DNA from: Nocardioides sp. Root240
GTDB lineage: Bacteria > Actinomycetota > Actinomycetes > Propionibacteriales > Nocardioidaceae
NCBI RefSeq assembly: GCF_001428825.1
Contig: NZ_LMIT01000010.1
Span: 143,004 to 175,675 of the forward strand
Length of the DNA stretch: 32,672 nt
Direction: 5' to 3'
Positions 14,802-21,583 of this stretch are shown piece by piece. Each line of letters opens with the position of its first letter. Within the stretch, counting starts at the first letter, position 1. Position numbers and translations under genes: made by a program. The notes under the pieces are model-generated. The model was not told the DNA's origin and did no database searches. It worked only from the letters and a program-made list of their open reading frames with translations.

Positions 14802-16169
14802 GTGCGCGAATGGTCGGAGATCGTCGAGGACGTCCAGACGAACTGGTGGATCTACGCCGCGATGCCGTTCGTCGCCGGCCTGATCGGCTACTTCACCAAG
14901 CTGGTCGCGATCCGCATGATGTTCCGCCCCCACCAGTACAAGGGCATCCGGCCGTTCGGCTGGCAGGGCATCATCCCCCGCCGCGCGGCGCAGATGGTCG
15001 AGGTCCTCTGCGAGACCCTCACCGGGCGGCTGGTGTCGACGCAGGACATCGTCAGCAAGGTCGACGGCAAGGAGCTGGCCAAGCGCATCGACCGGCCGTT
15101 GCGCAAGGAGATCGCGCGGATCGTCCCGCTGGTCGCGGAGGAGTACCAGCCGGCGATGTGGCGGATGCTGCCCGGGCCCGCACAGGACCTCGTCGTGCAG
15201 CGGGCCCAGGACACGGCTGTCGAGCTGGTCCCGAAGCTGGTCAAGAAGATCCAGAAGAACATCGACGACGTCTTCGACCTGCAGGAGATGGTGACGGCCG
15301 AGTTCCTCTCAGACCCCGACATCCTCGAGTCGATGTTCCTCGACGTCGGCAAGCTCGAGTTCCAGTTCATCCGGCGCAGCGGACTGATGTTCGGCTTCTT
15401 CATCGGCTTCCTGCAGGCCGCCCTCTGGGCCGCCACCCACTCGCCCTTCGTCATGCCGGTCTTCGGCCTGTTCATCGGCTGGTTCACCGACTGGGCCGCA
15501 CTGCGCCTGATCTTCAACCCGAAGGAGCCGACGAAGTACCTCTTCGGCCTGATCACCTGGCAGGGCCTCTTCCTGAAGCACCGGATCTCGGTCTCGCAGG
15601 AGTACGGCACCCTGATCGCCAGCCGCGTGCTCACCTCCGAGCGCGTGGTCCGCAGCATGTTCGCGGGTCCGTCGCGGCAGAAGATGGTCGACCTCGTCGC
15701 CCCGCTCATCCAGGACGCGATGCGCGACGAGCTGACCGACATCGAGAAGCACGTACGACGCGAGTTCGGCCGACTCGCCCCACCCGAGCTCGAGGAGCTC
15801 GGCGTCGGTGAGCTGACCTTCGGCTCGGTGCTCGGCGTCTTCAGCAACGCCGTCAGCCGGCCGGTGCGTCAGGCCGCCGGCGTCGGCCTCGACATCGCGC
15901 AGGTCGGTCCGATGGCGCAGACCACCGCCGAGGAGTTCGTCGCCGTCCTCCCGGACCTGCTGTCGAACTCCTTCGAGTACCTCGACGACCGGCTCCAGAT
16001 CGAGGCACTGATGTCGGAGAAGATGGCGCAGATGACGCCCGAGCAGTTCGAGGGCGTGCTGCGCCCGGCCTTCCAGGCCGACGAGAAGACCCTGATCGCG
16101 GTCGGCGCGGTCCTCGGCTTCCTCGTCGGCGAGCTCCAGGTCTTCCTCGTCGAGCACCTCAGCCGGTGA
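14802..16169 (+). CDS. DUF445 family membrane protein
   Basis: 455 aa from the GTG at 14802, supported by AGGAGG at 14787-14792. The DUF445 signature GLIGYFTKLVAIRMMFRP follows an N-terminal membrane helix (about 16-32). A second copy of the same pattern occurs at about 225-245 (LFIGWFTDWAALRLIFNP), each copy followed by a tryptophan-Gln-Gly motif (GWQGIIP, TWQGLFL), so the protein has an internal duplication. A long amphipathic middle and a hydrophobic C-terminus (LIAVGAVLGFLVGELQVFLV) complete it. The function is unknown in the family; membrane or envelope association is expected. The phasin-like gene begins 41 bp downstream and may be co-transcribed. Confidence 0.85.
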   Translation: MREWSEIVEDVQTNWWIYAAMPFVAGLIGYFTKLVAIRMMFRPHQYKGIRPFGWQGIIPRRAAQMVEVLCETLTGRLVSTQDIVSKVDGKELAKRIDRPLRKEIARIVPLVAEEYQPAMWRMLPGPAQDLVVQRAQDTAVELVPKLVKKIQKNIDDVFDLQEMVTAEFLSDPDILESMFLDVGKLEFQFIRRSGLMFGFFIGFLQAALWAATHSPFVMPVFGLFIGWFTDWAALRLIFNPKEPTKYLFGLITWQGLFLKHRISVSQEYGTLIASRVLTSERVVRSMFAGPSRQKMVDLVAPLIQDAMRDELTDIEKHVRREFGRLAPPELEELGVGELTFGSVLGVFSNAVSRPVRQAAGVGLDIAQVGPMAQTTAEEFVAVLPDLLSNSFEYLDDRLQIEALMSEKMAQMTPEQFEGVLRPAFQADEKTLIAVGAVLGFLVGELQVFLVEHLSR

Positions 16170-16210
16170 GCAGCCCCGCTCGCCACCACCCACCCCAGAA
16201 GGAGGCCGCC

Positions 16211-16459
16211 ATGGCCAGCAAGAAGAGCAGCAACCAGCAGGTGACCAACTACGTCAGCGGCCTCGTGGACACCACCAAGGGCCTGCTCGACGACCTCACC
16301 TCCACCGCCGGCGACCTCGAGAAGAAGGCCAAGAAGGGTGGCAAGAAGGCCGCCAAGGCCGTCGTACCGTCGAAGAAGGACGTCAAGGCGCTCCAGCAGC
16401 AGATCAAGGACCTCGGCAAGCAGGCCGAGAAGCTCGCCAAGGTCCGCAAGGCCAAGTGA
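16211..16459 (+). CDS. Phasin-like Lys-rich small protein, paralog 1
   Basis: 82 aa, very basic and predicted helical. The core QVTNYVSGLVDTTKGLLDDL, then KAAKAVVPSKKDVK and a C-terminal heptad-like helix is shared with two other proteins in this cluster. The ATG has GAAGGAGG 8 nt upstream. The next gene is a PhaR-type PHA regulator, which suggests these are polyhydroxyalkanoate granule coat (phasin) proteins. I do not recognise a named family, so phasin is an inference from context and composition. It is followed directly by the palindromic promoter region of the regulator. Confidence 0.7.
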   Translation: MASKKSSNQQVTNYVSGLVDTTKGLLDDLTSTAGDLEKKAKKGGKKAAKAVVPSKKDVKALQQQIKDLGKQAEKLAKVRKAK

Positions 16460-16471
16460 GCCACCCCTCCG

Positions 16472-16505
16472 TTCTGCAGTGCGTAGGATGAGCAGCACTG
16501 CAGAA
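16472..16505 (+). promoter_or_regulatory. 11-bp-arm inverted repeat over the promoter of the PhaR-like gene
   Basis: TTCTGCAGTGC (16472-16482) and GCACTGCAGAA (16495-16505) are a perfect inverted repeat around TAGGAT (16484-16489), a good -10 preceded by TGCG. The regulator start codon follows 14 bp later with AGAGGAGG between. PhaR proteins studied in other bacteria bind TGC/GCA-rich dyads, so autoregulation is likely. It could also serve as a stem-loop after paralog 1. Confidence 0.6.
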
Positions 16506-16519
16506 GAGGAGGACACCCC

Positions 16520-17068
16520 ATGGGCAAGGACGACCCGCGCCTCATCAAGCGCTACGCCAACCGCAAGCTCTACGACACCGACCTGCGCCAGTTCACCACC
16601 CTCGACGACCTCTCCGGCCTGCTCGACAAGGGCATCCGGTTCGTCGTGCGCGACCACGACTCCGGCGACGACCGCACCGACGAGGTGCTCGCCCAGGTGC
16701 TCGGCCGCCGCGTCCGCGGCGGCTCCGGCGGCGCCGACCTGCTGTCCGGACTGCTGCGCGCCCCCAGCCAGATCGCCCAGCAGCTGGTGGGCGAGGCCAC
16801 CGGACTCGGTACGACGGCGCCCGAGCCCGAGGAGCCGACCAAGCCCAAGAAGGCCAAGTCCGGCAAGAAGAAGTCGGGCGCAGCGACGAAGGCGAAGAAG
16901 TCCGCGAAGCCGGACGGCAAGGCTGACGAGGTCGAGCGGCAGCAGCAGGAGATCGCCGAGCTGCGCAGCCAGATCTCCGAGCTCACGGCAGCGGTCTCGC
17001 TGCTCGTCCAGGAGCGGATCGACGCCCACGAGGCGTCGCCGGACAGCGGTGCCGCCGACGCGGAATGA
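16520..17068 (+). CDS. phaR: PhaR-type polyhydroxyalkanoate synthesis regulator
   Basis: 182 aa. The N-terminal PHB_acc_N DNA-binding domain is unmistakable (LIKRYANRKLYDTDLRQFTT at 8-27, then LDDLSGLLDKGIRFVVRD). A Lys/Ala-rich linker (about 105-135) follows, then a coiled coil (EVERQQQEIAELRSQISELT, 139-170). In proteobacteria PhaR represses phasin genes until it is titrated by PHA granules. Here it sits between phasin-like paralogs and below a palindromic promoter, as expected for the same circuit. The classical C-terminal PHB_acc repeats are replaced by the basic linker and coiled coil. The start is supported by GAGGAGG. Confidence 0.82.
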   Translation: MGKDDPRLIKRYANRKLYDTDLRQFTTLDDLSGLLDKGIRFVVRDHDSGDDRTDEVLAQVLGRRVRGGSGGADLLSGLLRAPSQIAQQLVGEATGLGTTAPEPEEPTKPKKAKSGKKKSGAATKAKKSAKPDGKADEVERQQQEIAELRSQISELTAAVSLLVQERIDAHEASPDSGAADAE

Positions 17069-17090
17069 CGCAGCGCGTAGTGACCTGCGC

Positions 17091-17128
17091 CACAATGCAT
17101 TGCGTAATAATCTACGCTCTGCGTAATC
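17091..17128 (+). promoter_or_regulatory. TGCGTAAT repeat promoter/operator upstream of paralog 2
   Basis: Contains AATGCATTGCGTAATAAT (17094-17111), the dyad GCGTA-ATAATC-TACGC (17102-17117) and a second TGCGTAAT (17120-17127). The first part aligns with the PhaR-gene promoter (TGCAGTGCGTAGGAT against TGCATTGCGTAATAAT), so the same regulator probably binds both. This AT-rich patch stands out in the GC-rich surroundings. Confidence 0.55.
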
Positions 17129-17174
17129 TTGAGCCATCGGCAGGAACAACCACCTCACACCAAGGAGCAGGACG

Positions 17175-17411
17175 ATGGCGAAGAACAAGAACCAGCAGGT
17201 CACCAACTACCTCACCGGTCTGGTCGACACCACCAAGGACCTCCTCGACGACCTCACCTCGACCGCGGGCAAGATCGAGAAGAAGGCCCGCAAGAACGGC
17301 AAGAAGGCCACCAAGGCCGTCGTTCCGTCGAAGAAGGACATCAAGGGCGTCCGCGACCAGGTCAAGGACCTGAGCAAGCAGACCCAGAAGCTCGCCAAGG
17401 TCGCCAAGTGA
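17175..17411 (+). CDS. Phasin-like Lys-rich small protein, paralog 2
   Basis: 78 aa, the shortest of three paralogs and nearly pure core: NQQVTNYLTGLVDTTKDLLD, then KATKAVVPSKKDIKGVRDQV and a basic C-terminal helix. AAGGAG lies 8 nt before the ATG at 17175. It has its own repeat-containing promoter. The stop overlaps paralog 3 (GTGA), so the two are translationally coupled. Function inferred as for paralog 1. Confidence 0.7.
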   Translation: MAKNKNQQVTNYLTGLVDTTKDLLDDLTSTAGKIEKKARKNGKKATKAVVPSKKDIKGVRDQVKDLSKQTQKLAKVAK

Positions 17412-17770
17412 CCGCCCCGGCCACGAAGGCGCCCGCCCGGAAGGCTCCGGCCAGGAAGGCCCCGGCCGCCACCGCCCCGGCGACCAAGGCCCCGGCCACG
17501 AAGGCTCCGGCCAAGAAGGCTCCGGCCAAGAAGTCGAGGAAGAAGTCCGACCGCGTGGTCACCGACTACTTCTCGGGCCTGGTCGACACCACCAAGGACA
17601 TCCTCGACGACCTGCTGGAGACGGCCGGCGACGTGGAGGAGAAGGCCCGCAAGCGGAGCAAGAAGGCCGCCAAGGCGGTCGTTCCGTCCAAGAAGGACAT
17701 CAAGGGCGTCCGCGACCAGGTCAAGGACCTGGGCAAGCAGACCCGCAAGCTCGCCAAGATCGGCAAGTGA
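17408..17770 (+). CDS. Phasin-like protein with N-terminal KAPA-repeat tail, paralog 3
   Basis: 120 aa. The first 40 residues are a histone H1-like Lys-Ala-Pro repeat (units such as ATKAPARKAPA and KKAPAKKS); the rest is the paralog core (VVTDYFSGLVDTTKDILDDL, then KAAKAVVPSKKDIKGVRDQV). DNA identity to paralog 2 is high through the C-terminal half, indicating a recent tandem duplication plus tail gain. Similar basic tails on Pseudomonas PhaF and Ralstonia PhaM bind DNA and tie PHA granules to the nucleoid, so this protein may do the same. The GTG start is in a GTGA overlap, with AAGG upstream. Confidence 0.7.
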   Translation: MTAPATKAPARKAPARKAPAATAPATKAPATKAPAKKAPAKKSRKKSDRVVTDYFSGLVDTTKDILDDLLETAGDVEEKARKRSKKAAKAVVPSKKDIKGVRDQVKDLGKQTRKLAKIGK

Positions 17771-17795
17771 CCCGGGGCCTCACCGCCTGAACGCA

Positions 17796-17832
17796 CGAGC
17801 GCCCGGACCGATGCAGACGGTCCGGGCGCTCG
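17796..17832. terminator. 15-bp bidirectional terminator stem
   Basis: A perfect stem, 17796-17810 with 17818-17832 (CGAGCGCCCGGACCG and its complement) and loop ATGCAGA, lies between the convergent phasin cluster and alpha/beta hydrolase genes. It is the strongest hairpin in the window and probably ends both transcripts. Confidence 0.8.
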
Positions 17833-17862
17833 ACGTGTTCGTGGGCTCTCGCGGGCAGGCGC

Positions 17863-18675
17863 TCAGGCCACGTCGTACCGGGCCTGGCCCAGGCGCGGGT
17901 GGCTCGAGCCCTCGAGCAGCACGTCGACCACGAGGTCCACGTCGTCGACCATCGGCACGTGGCCGCACTTCGGCAGGCTCACGTGCGTCGCGTGCGGCAG
18001 CGCCTTGCGGGCGCGCTCGGCCTGGTAGGGCAGCAGCACGAGGTCGCGCGTGCCCCAGGCCACGGTCACCGGGATCGACGGGTCGATCGACCGGTCGAAG
18101 GGCTCGCCGCCGTCGATGATCGTCTTCAGGGCGGGCTTCGCGGCCACCAGGCCGTGCACGTCGCCCAGCACGCGCTCGGCGTCGAGGCGACCCCCGTGGG
18201 TCATGAGCAGGCCCATCGCGGCGGCGCGTGCGGGCGCCGTCCTCAACAGGGTCGGCGCGATCGGCTCGAGCAGGGTCGCGGCGCCGGTCAGCGCGACGAA
18301 GACCGCGCGGATGTAGAGGAAGTCGAGGTTGCCGCGCCAGAAGCCCGCCGGCGCCAGCGTCGTCGCGCTGCTGACGAGGTCGTCGGCCGCCGCCTCGAGG
18401 GCGATCCGGCCGCCGAGCGAGTTGCCGGCGATGTGCGGGCGGTCGAGGTCCTGCTCGGCGAAGAAGTCCTCCAGGATGCCGCGGAGCTGGTCCTTGATCG
18501 GACGGCCGTCCGGCACCAGGGCCGGGGACTCGCCGTGGCCGGGCAGGTCCAGCAGGATCACCTCGCGGTGCTCGGCCAGCCGGTCGACCACCGGGTACCA
18601 CGCCTGCCGGCGGTGCCCGATCCCGTGGACCAGGACGAGGGGCTCTCCCGAGCCGATGCGTTCGTGGGCGAGCAT
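17863..18675 (-). CDS. Alpha/beta hydrolase
   Basis: 270 aa from the ATG at 18675. Features are an oxyanion-hole motif LVLVHGIGHRRQAW (13-26), the strand LLDLPGHGES, the nucleophile elbow GNSLGG (Ser86), acid Asp211 in WGTRD, and His239 in CGHVPMVDD, a complete catalytic triad in family order. The substrate cannot be read; neighbouring PHA-type genes could suggest a polyester or acyl-ester role, but that is speculative and it lies on the opposite strand. GAGG 5 nt before the ATG supports this start over a GTG at 18696. Confidence 0.85.
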   Translation of the reverse strand: MLAHERIGSGEPLVLVHGIGHRRQAWYPVVDRLAEHREVILLDLPGHGESPALVPDGRPIKDQLRGILEDFFAEQDLDRPHIAGNSLGGRIALEAAADDLVSSATTLAPAGFWRGNLDFLYIRAVFVALTGAATLLEPIAPTLLRTAPARAAAMGLLMTHGGRLDAERVLGDVHGLVAAKPALKTIIDGGEPFDRSIDPSIPVTVAWGTRDLVLLPYQAERARKALPHATHVSLPKCGHVPMVDDVDLVVDVLLEGSSHPRLGQARYDVA

Positions 18676-18718
18676 GGTGACCTCGATTCCGCGCACCGAC
18701 GCTGGTGCGACTTTAAGT

Positions 18719-18733
18719 GCAACTAGTAGTTGC
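18719..18733 (-). promoter_or_regulatory. Palindromic operator upstream of the alpha/beta hydrolase
   Basis: GCAACTAGTAGTTGC is a perfect 7-bp-arm dyad around a central G. It lies just downstream of the predicted -10, where a TetR- or MarR-type repressor would block transcription. No candidate regulator is adjacent. Confidence 0.5.
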
Positions 18734-18741
18734 GGATACCG

Positions 18742-18770
18742 AGAGTAGGTCGGGTGCTAGCTGGGCGCAA
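18742..18770 (-). promoter_or_regulatory. Promoter of the alpha/beta hydrolase gene
   Basis: On the minus strand TTGCGC (18770-18765), a 17-nt spacer and TACTCT (18747-18742) form a good primary-sigma promoter, followed at once by the palindrome at 18719-18733. Confidence 0.5.
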
Positions 18771-18803
18771 GCACCTGTCCCAACGGGAGAGACGTGGCGG
18801 GGG

Positions 18804-20918
18804 TCACACGTCGCGGATCCCGATCCGCCGCTGCAACCGCCGCAACGGACCCGGCGCCCACCAGTTCGCCTCACCCAGCAGACGCATCAGCGCGGGCACC
18901 AGCAGGGCGCGCACGATCGTCGCGTCGATGAGGACGCCGAGCGCCATCGCGACCGCGATCTGCTTCATGAAGAACACCGGGCTGACGGCGAAGGCGAGGA
19001 ACACCACGGCGATCATGACGGCCGCGGCGCTGATGATCCGGCCGGTGCGCGCGACGCCCTGGGCGACCGCCTCCTCATTGGGGAGCCCGTCGTCGTGGAG
19101 CTCCTTGATCCGCGCCATGACGAGCACGGCGTAGTCGGTGGCGAGGGCGAAGGTCACCGCGAAGAGGAAGACCAGGCTGGTCACCTCGACGGCGTACGGG
19201 CCCGGGTAGTCGAGCAGCTGGGTGCCGACCTTGCGCTCGAAGACGATCACCAGGATGCCGAGGACGGCAGCGAGGGTGAGCGCGTTCATCAACAGGGTCT
19301 TGAGCGGCAGCAGCACCGAGCCCGTGAGCAGGAAGATCAGCACGACGATCAGCGCCACGATCAGCGCCACGACGAGCGGCGCGTGCCCGAGGAGGCTGGA
19401 CTTCTCGTCCATGAAGCGTGCGGTGTTGCCGGACACGAGCAGCTCACCCGGACCGTCGATCCCGCGCACCCCCTCGATCGCGTCCTGGGCGCGACCGTCG
19501 AGGGCCGGGGCGTCGAGCACCGCGGTCGTCGACGCGACGTCGGCCCCCACCCGCGCGAACGGCTGGACCGCCTCGACGCCCGGCACGTCCCCGATCCGGC
19601 GGGCGTACGACGCCAGCGCGTCATCGCTCACCTCGCCCGTGACCACCAGTGAGGCGGCCTCGGTGAAGGCCCGGCCGTAGTGGTCCTCGAGGTAGCGGTT
19701 CACCTCGTACGACTGCTGGCCGGGCGGCACGGCCTGCGCACTCGGGCCGGTCAGGGTCGTGGCCAGCAGCGGTGCCGCGAGCGCGAGGAGGAGGACCGTC
19801 GTACCGACGGCGAAGAGGACGGGACGCCGCATCACTGCGTGGGCCAGGCGGAACCAACGGTCCGAGGTTCCGGCCAGGGCCGGCCCGCGACGGACCGACC
19901 ACAGGTCGATGCGGGGGCCGAGCGCGGCGAGCAGGGCCGGGACGACGACCACGGCCATCACCGCGGAGAGCACGCCGACCACGGCACCGGCGGCCCCGAT
20001 CGAGTAGAGGAAGCGCTGCGGCATCAGCATCAGCGCCGACATCGCGGCGGCGACGGTGAGCCCCGAGAACAGGCTGGCGCGCCCCGCGGTCGCGACCGCA
20101 CGGCGGTGCGCCTCGAGGGTGTGGCCGTGGACCTGCACCTCCTCGCGGTGGCGCGGGACCAGCAGCAGGGCGTAGTCGACCGCGAGCCCGAGGCTCAGCG
20201 CGGTGGCGATGTTGAGCGCGAACAACGAGGTGTCGACCAGCGCGGCCATGATCCGCAGCGCCAGCAGGGTGCCGAGGATCGAGAGCACACCCAGCAGCAG
20301 CGGCACCATCGCCGCGACGACGCTGCGGAACACGACGAGGAGCAGGATCGCGAGCAGTGGGAAGGCGATCAGCTCGGCGCGGGTCAGGTCCTTGCGGGTC
20401 TGGTCGTTGACCTCGTTGAAGCCCGGCGCGAAGCCGGCGTACCCGACGTCGAGGAGGTCGGAGCGCACCCGCTCGCGCACCGACTCGTCGGCGAGGCCGC
20501 CCTCGTCCTCGAGGTCGGTCGTCGAGAGTTGGGCCGGCAGCACGACGGACGCCCGGTCGCCGGCGACCAGGCCGGGGGTCTCGAACGGGTCCGGCACGTT
20601 GCCGACGTACCGCGAGCCGCGCAGCGCCTCGGCCAGTCGCTCGACCTCGTCCCGCACCACCGGGTCCGCCAGGTCGAGCGCGCCGCCCTCCCTGGAACGG
20701 ATGAGCACGACGAGCCCCGGCTCGGCGCCGTGGCCGAGGGCGTCGTGCACGATCTCCGCCGCCCGCTCGCTCTCGGAGTCGGGGTCGGTGAAGCCCGCGG
20801 CCTTGAGGTGGTGCTCGACGTCGTGGCCGAAGAAGCCGGCGACGGCGGCGAACAGCAGGGCGCCCAGCAGGATCGACCGGGGTCGCCGCCAGGTCAGGTC
20901 GGCGATGCGACGGAGCAT
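18804..20918 (-). CDS. MMPL family transporter (RND superfamily)
   Basis: 704 aa, the usual length for the two-repeat actinobacterial MMPL group. Each half has one N-terminal helix, a large extracellular loop and a five-helix bundle. Typical bundle sequences include SLGLAVDYALLLVPRHREEV and, in the second half, FALATDYAVLVMARIKEL, which carries the Asp-Tyr pair thought to relay protons. It probably exports lipids or another hydrophobic compound; the substrate is not predictable. The ATG at 20918 has TAGGTT 6 nt upstream and no ribosome site, so it is likely leaderless. That hexamer begins inside the terminal repeat of the adjoining MITE-like element. Confidence 0.88.
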   Translation of the reverse strand: MLRRIADLTWRRPRSILLGALLFAAVAGFFGHDVEHHLKAAGFTDPDSESERAAEIVHDALGHGAEPGLVVLIRSREGGALDLADPVVRDEVERLAEALRGSRYVGNVPDPFETPGLVAGDRASVVLPAQLSTTDLEDEGGLADESVRERVRSDLLDVGYAGFAPGFNEVNDQTRKDLTRAELIAFPLLAILLLVVFRSVVAAMVPLLLGVLSILGTLLALRIMAALVDTSLFALNIATALSLGLAVDYALLLVPRHREEVQVHGHTLEAHRRAVATAGRASLFSGLTVAAAMSALMLMPQRFLYSIGAAGAVVGVLSAVMAVVVVPALLAALGPRIDLWSVRRGPALAGTSDRWFRLAHAVMRRPVLFAVGTTVLLLALAAPLLATTLTGPSAQAVPPGQQSYEVNRYLEDHYGRAFTEAASLVVTGEVSDDALASYARRIGDVPGVEAVQPFARVGADVASTTAVLDAPALDGRAQDAIEGVRGIDGPGELLVSGNTARFMDEKSSLLGHAPLVVALIVALIVVLIFLLTGSVLLPLKTLLMNALTLAAVLGILVIVFERKVGTQLLDYPGPYAVEVTSLVFLFAVTFALATDYAVLVMARIKELHDDGLPNEEAVAQGVARTGRIISAAAVMIAVVFLAFAVSPVFFMKQIAVAMALGVLIDATIVRALLVPALMRLLGEANWWAPGPLRRLQRRIGIRDV

Positions 20919-20924
20919 GGCCGG

Positions 20925-20930
20925 AACCTA
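20925..20930 (-). promoter_or_regulatory. Leaderless -10 of the MMPL gene, partly inside the MITE terminus
   Basis: TAGGTT on the minus strand, 6 nt before the ATG at 20918. TAG is contributed by the CTAG end of the element at 20928-21095 and GTT by flanking DNA. Confidence 0.45.
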
Positions 20931-21095
20931 GTGGTCACCCCCGTTGATTCGCCAGGTGTCTACGTACCCACAGCACCCACCTCGCCGCGTTGGCGACGCT
21001 TGCGAGACGACCCGGTATGGCTGCGCGCCGCCGCCTTGCGATGCACGCACCGTGAGCACGGATACCCCCGACGAATCAACGGGGGTGACCACTAG
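20928..21095. mobile_element. MITE-like element with 24-bp perfect terminal inverted repeats
   Basis: The left end (20928-20951, beginning CTAGTGGTCACCCCCG) and the right end (21072-21095, ending CGGGGGTGACCACTAG) are perfect 24-bp inverted repeats. About 24 further bases inward still pair at roughly 14 of 24 positions. The 120-bp interior codes for nothing evident and has a few short dyads. Both ends finish in CTAG, itself palindromic, so a TA or CTAG target duplication is possible. It lies between the regulator stop and the MMPL start. A non-autonomous transposon relic is the best reading; a structured RNA is the alternative. Confidence 0.65.
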
Positions 21096-21113
21096 CCCCC
21101 CGCAGACGCCCTG

Positions 21114-21569
21114 TCAGCCCGCGCCGAGCTGCTCCCGCATCGCGGTCGTGTCGAAGGAGGACGCGAGGTCGGCCACACTCGTCCCCGCGAGCGAGCGGCG
21201 CCAGGCCTGCTCCGCGGCTGCCATCACCCGTGCGACCCCGCAGGGCCGGGTGCACGCCTCCGGCGGAGCCGCCAGCTCGCCCTGCTGGCGGATCTCCGTG
21301 CAGCGGAACGCCGGGTCGGGCCCCTCGACCGCCTCGACCACCTCGAGCACGGTGATCTCGCCGGCCGGCCGGGTCAGGGCGTAGCCGCCGTCGCGGCCCT
21401 CGACCGGGCGCACGATCCCGGCCCGGGCGAGGGCCTGCAGGTGCTTGGCGAGGTAGGTCCGGGACACACCGTGCAGGTCGGCCAGCCGCGCCGCCGGGAC
21501 CGGCTGCTGCGCCTGGCTGAGCACGACGCAGCAGTGGACGGCCCACTCGACCCCGGCACTCAGCTTCAC
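21114..21569 (-). CDS. Rrf2 family iron-sulfur regulator, RsrR-like
   Basis: 151 aa. The winged-helix Rrf2 fold is clear (KLSAGVEWAVHCC, VSRTYLAKHLQALARAGIVR, GRDGGYALTRPAGEITVLEV). With the GTG at 21569 as residue 1, Glu8 and His33 fall exactly where the Streptomyces RsrR [2Fe-2S] cluster has its Glu and His ligands, and Cys90, Cys106 and Cys110 provide candidate thiolates. It follows an NmrA-like gene by 11 bp on the same strand; RsrR is known to control such an NAD(P)-binding neighbour. Redox-responsive control of the dyad at 22345-22382 is expected. TAGGGT 8 nt before the GTG may give an extra leaderless transcript. Confidence 0.85.
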   Translation of the reverse strand: MKLSAGVEWAVHCCVVLSQAQQPVPAARLADLHGVSRTYLAKHLQALARAGIVRPVEGRDGGYALTRPAGEITVLEVVEAVEGPDPAFRCTEIRQQGELAAPPEACTRPCGVARVMAAAEQAWRRSLAGTSVADLASSFDTTAMREQLGAG

Positions 21570-21577
21570 ACCGCCGG

Positions 21578-21583
21578 ACCCTA
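21578..21583 (-). promoter_or_regulatory. Possible internal leaderless -10 of the Rrf2 gene
   Basis: TAGGGT on the minus strand, 8 nt before the GTG at 21569. Its TAG is also the stop codon of the upstream NmrA-like gene. Confidence 0.35.

Noticed and set aside
17411..17530. KAPA repeats (aaggc-type codon repeats) as a satellite or CRISPR-like array
   Set aside because: The repeat is in frame, codes for a Lys-Ala-Pro tail and is continuous with a conserved protein core; there are no spacers of constant length.
18717..21095. Plus-strand frames opposite the MMPL gene
   Set aside because: Composition is typical of antisense shadows (Arg/Gln/Glu/His-rich), with no domains; the opposite strand encodes a full MMPL protein.
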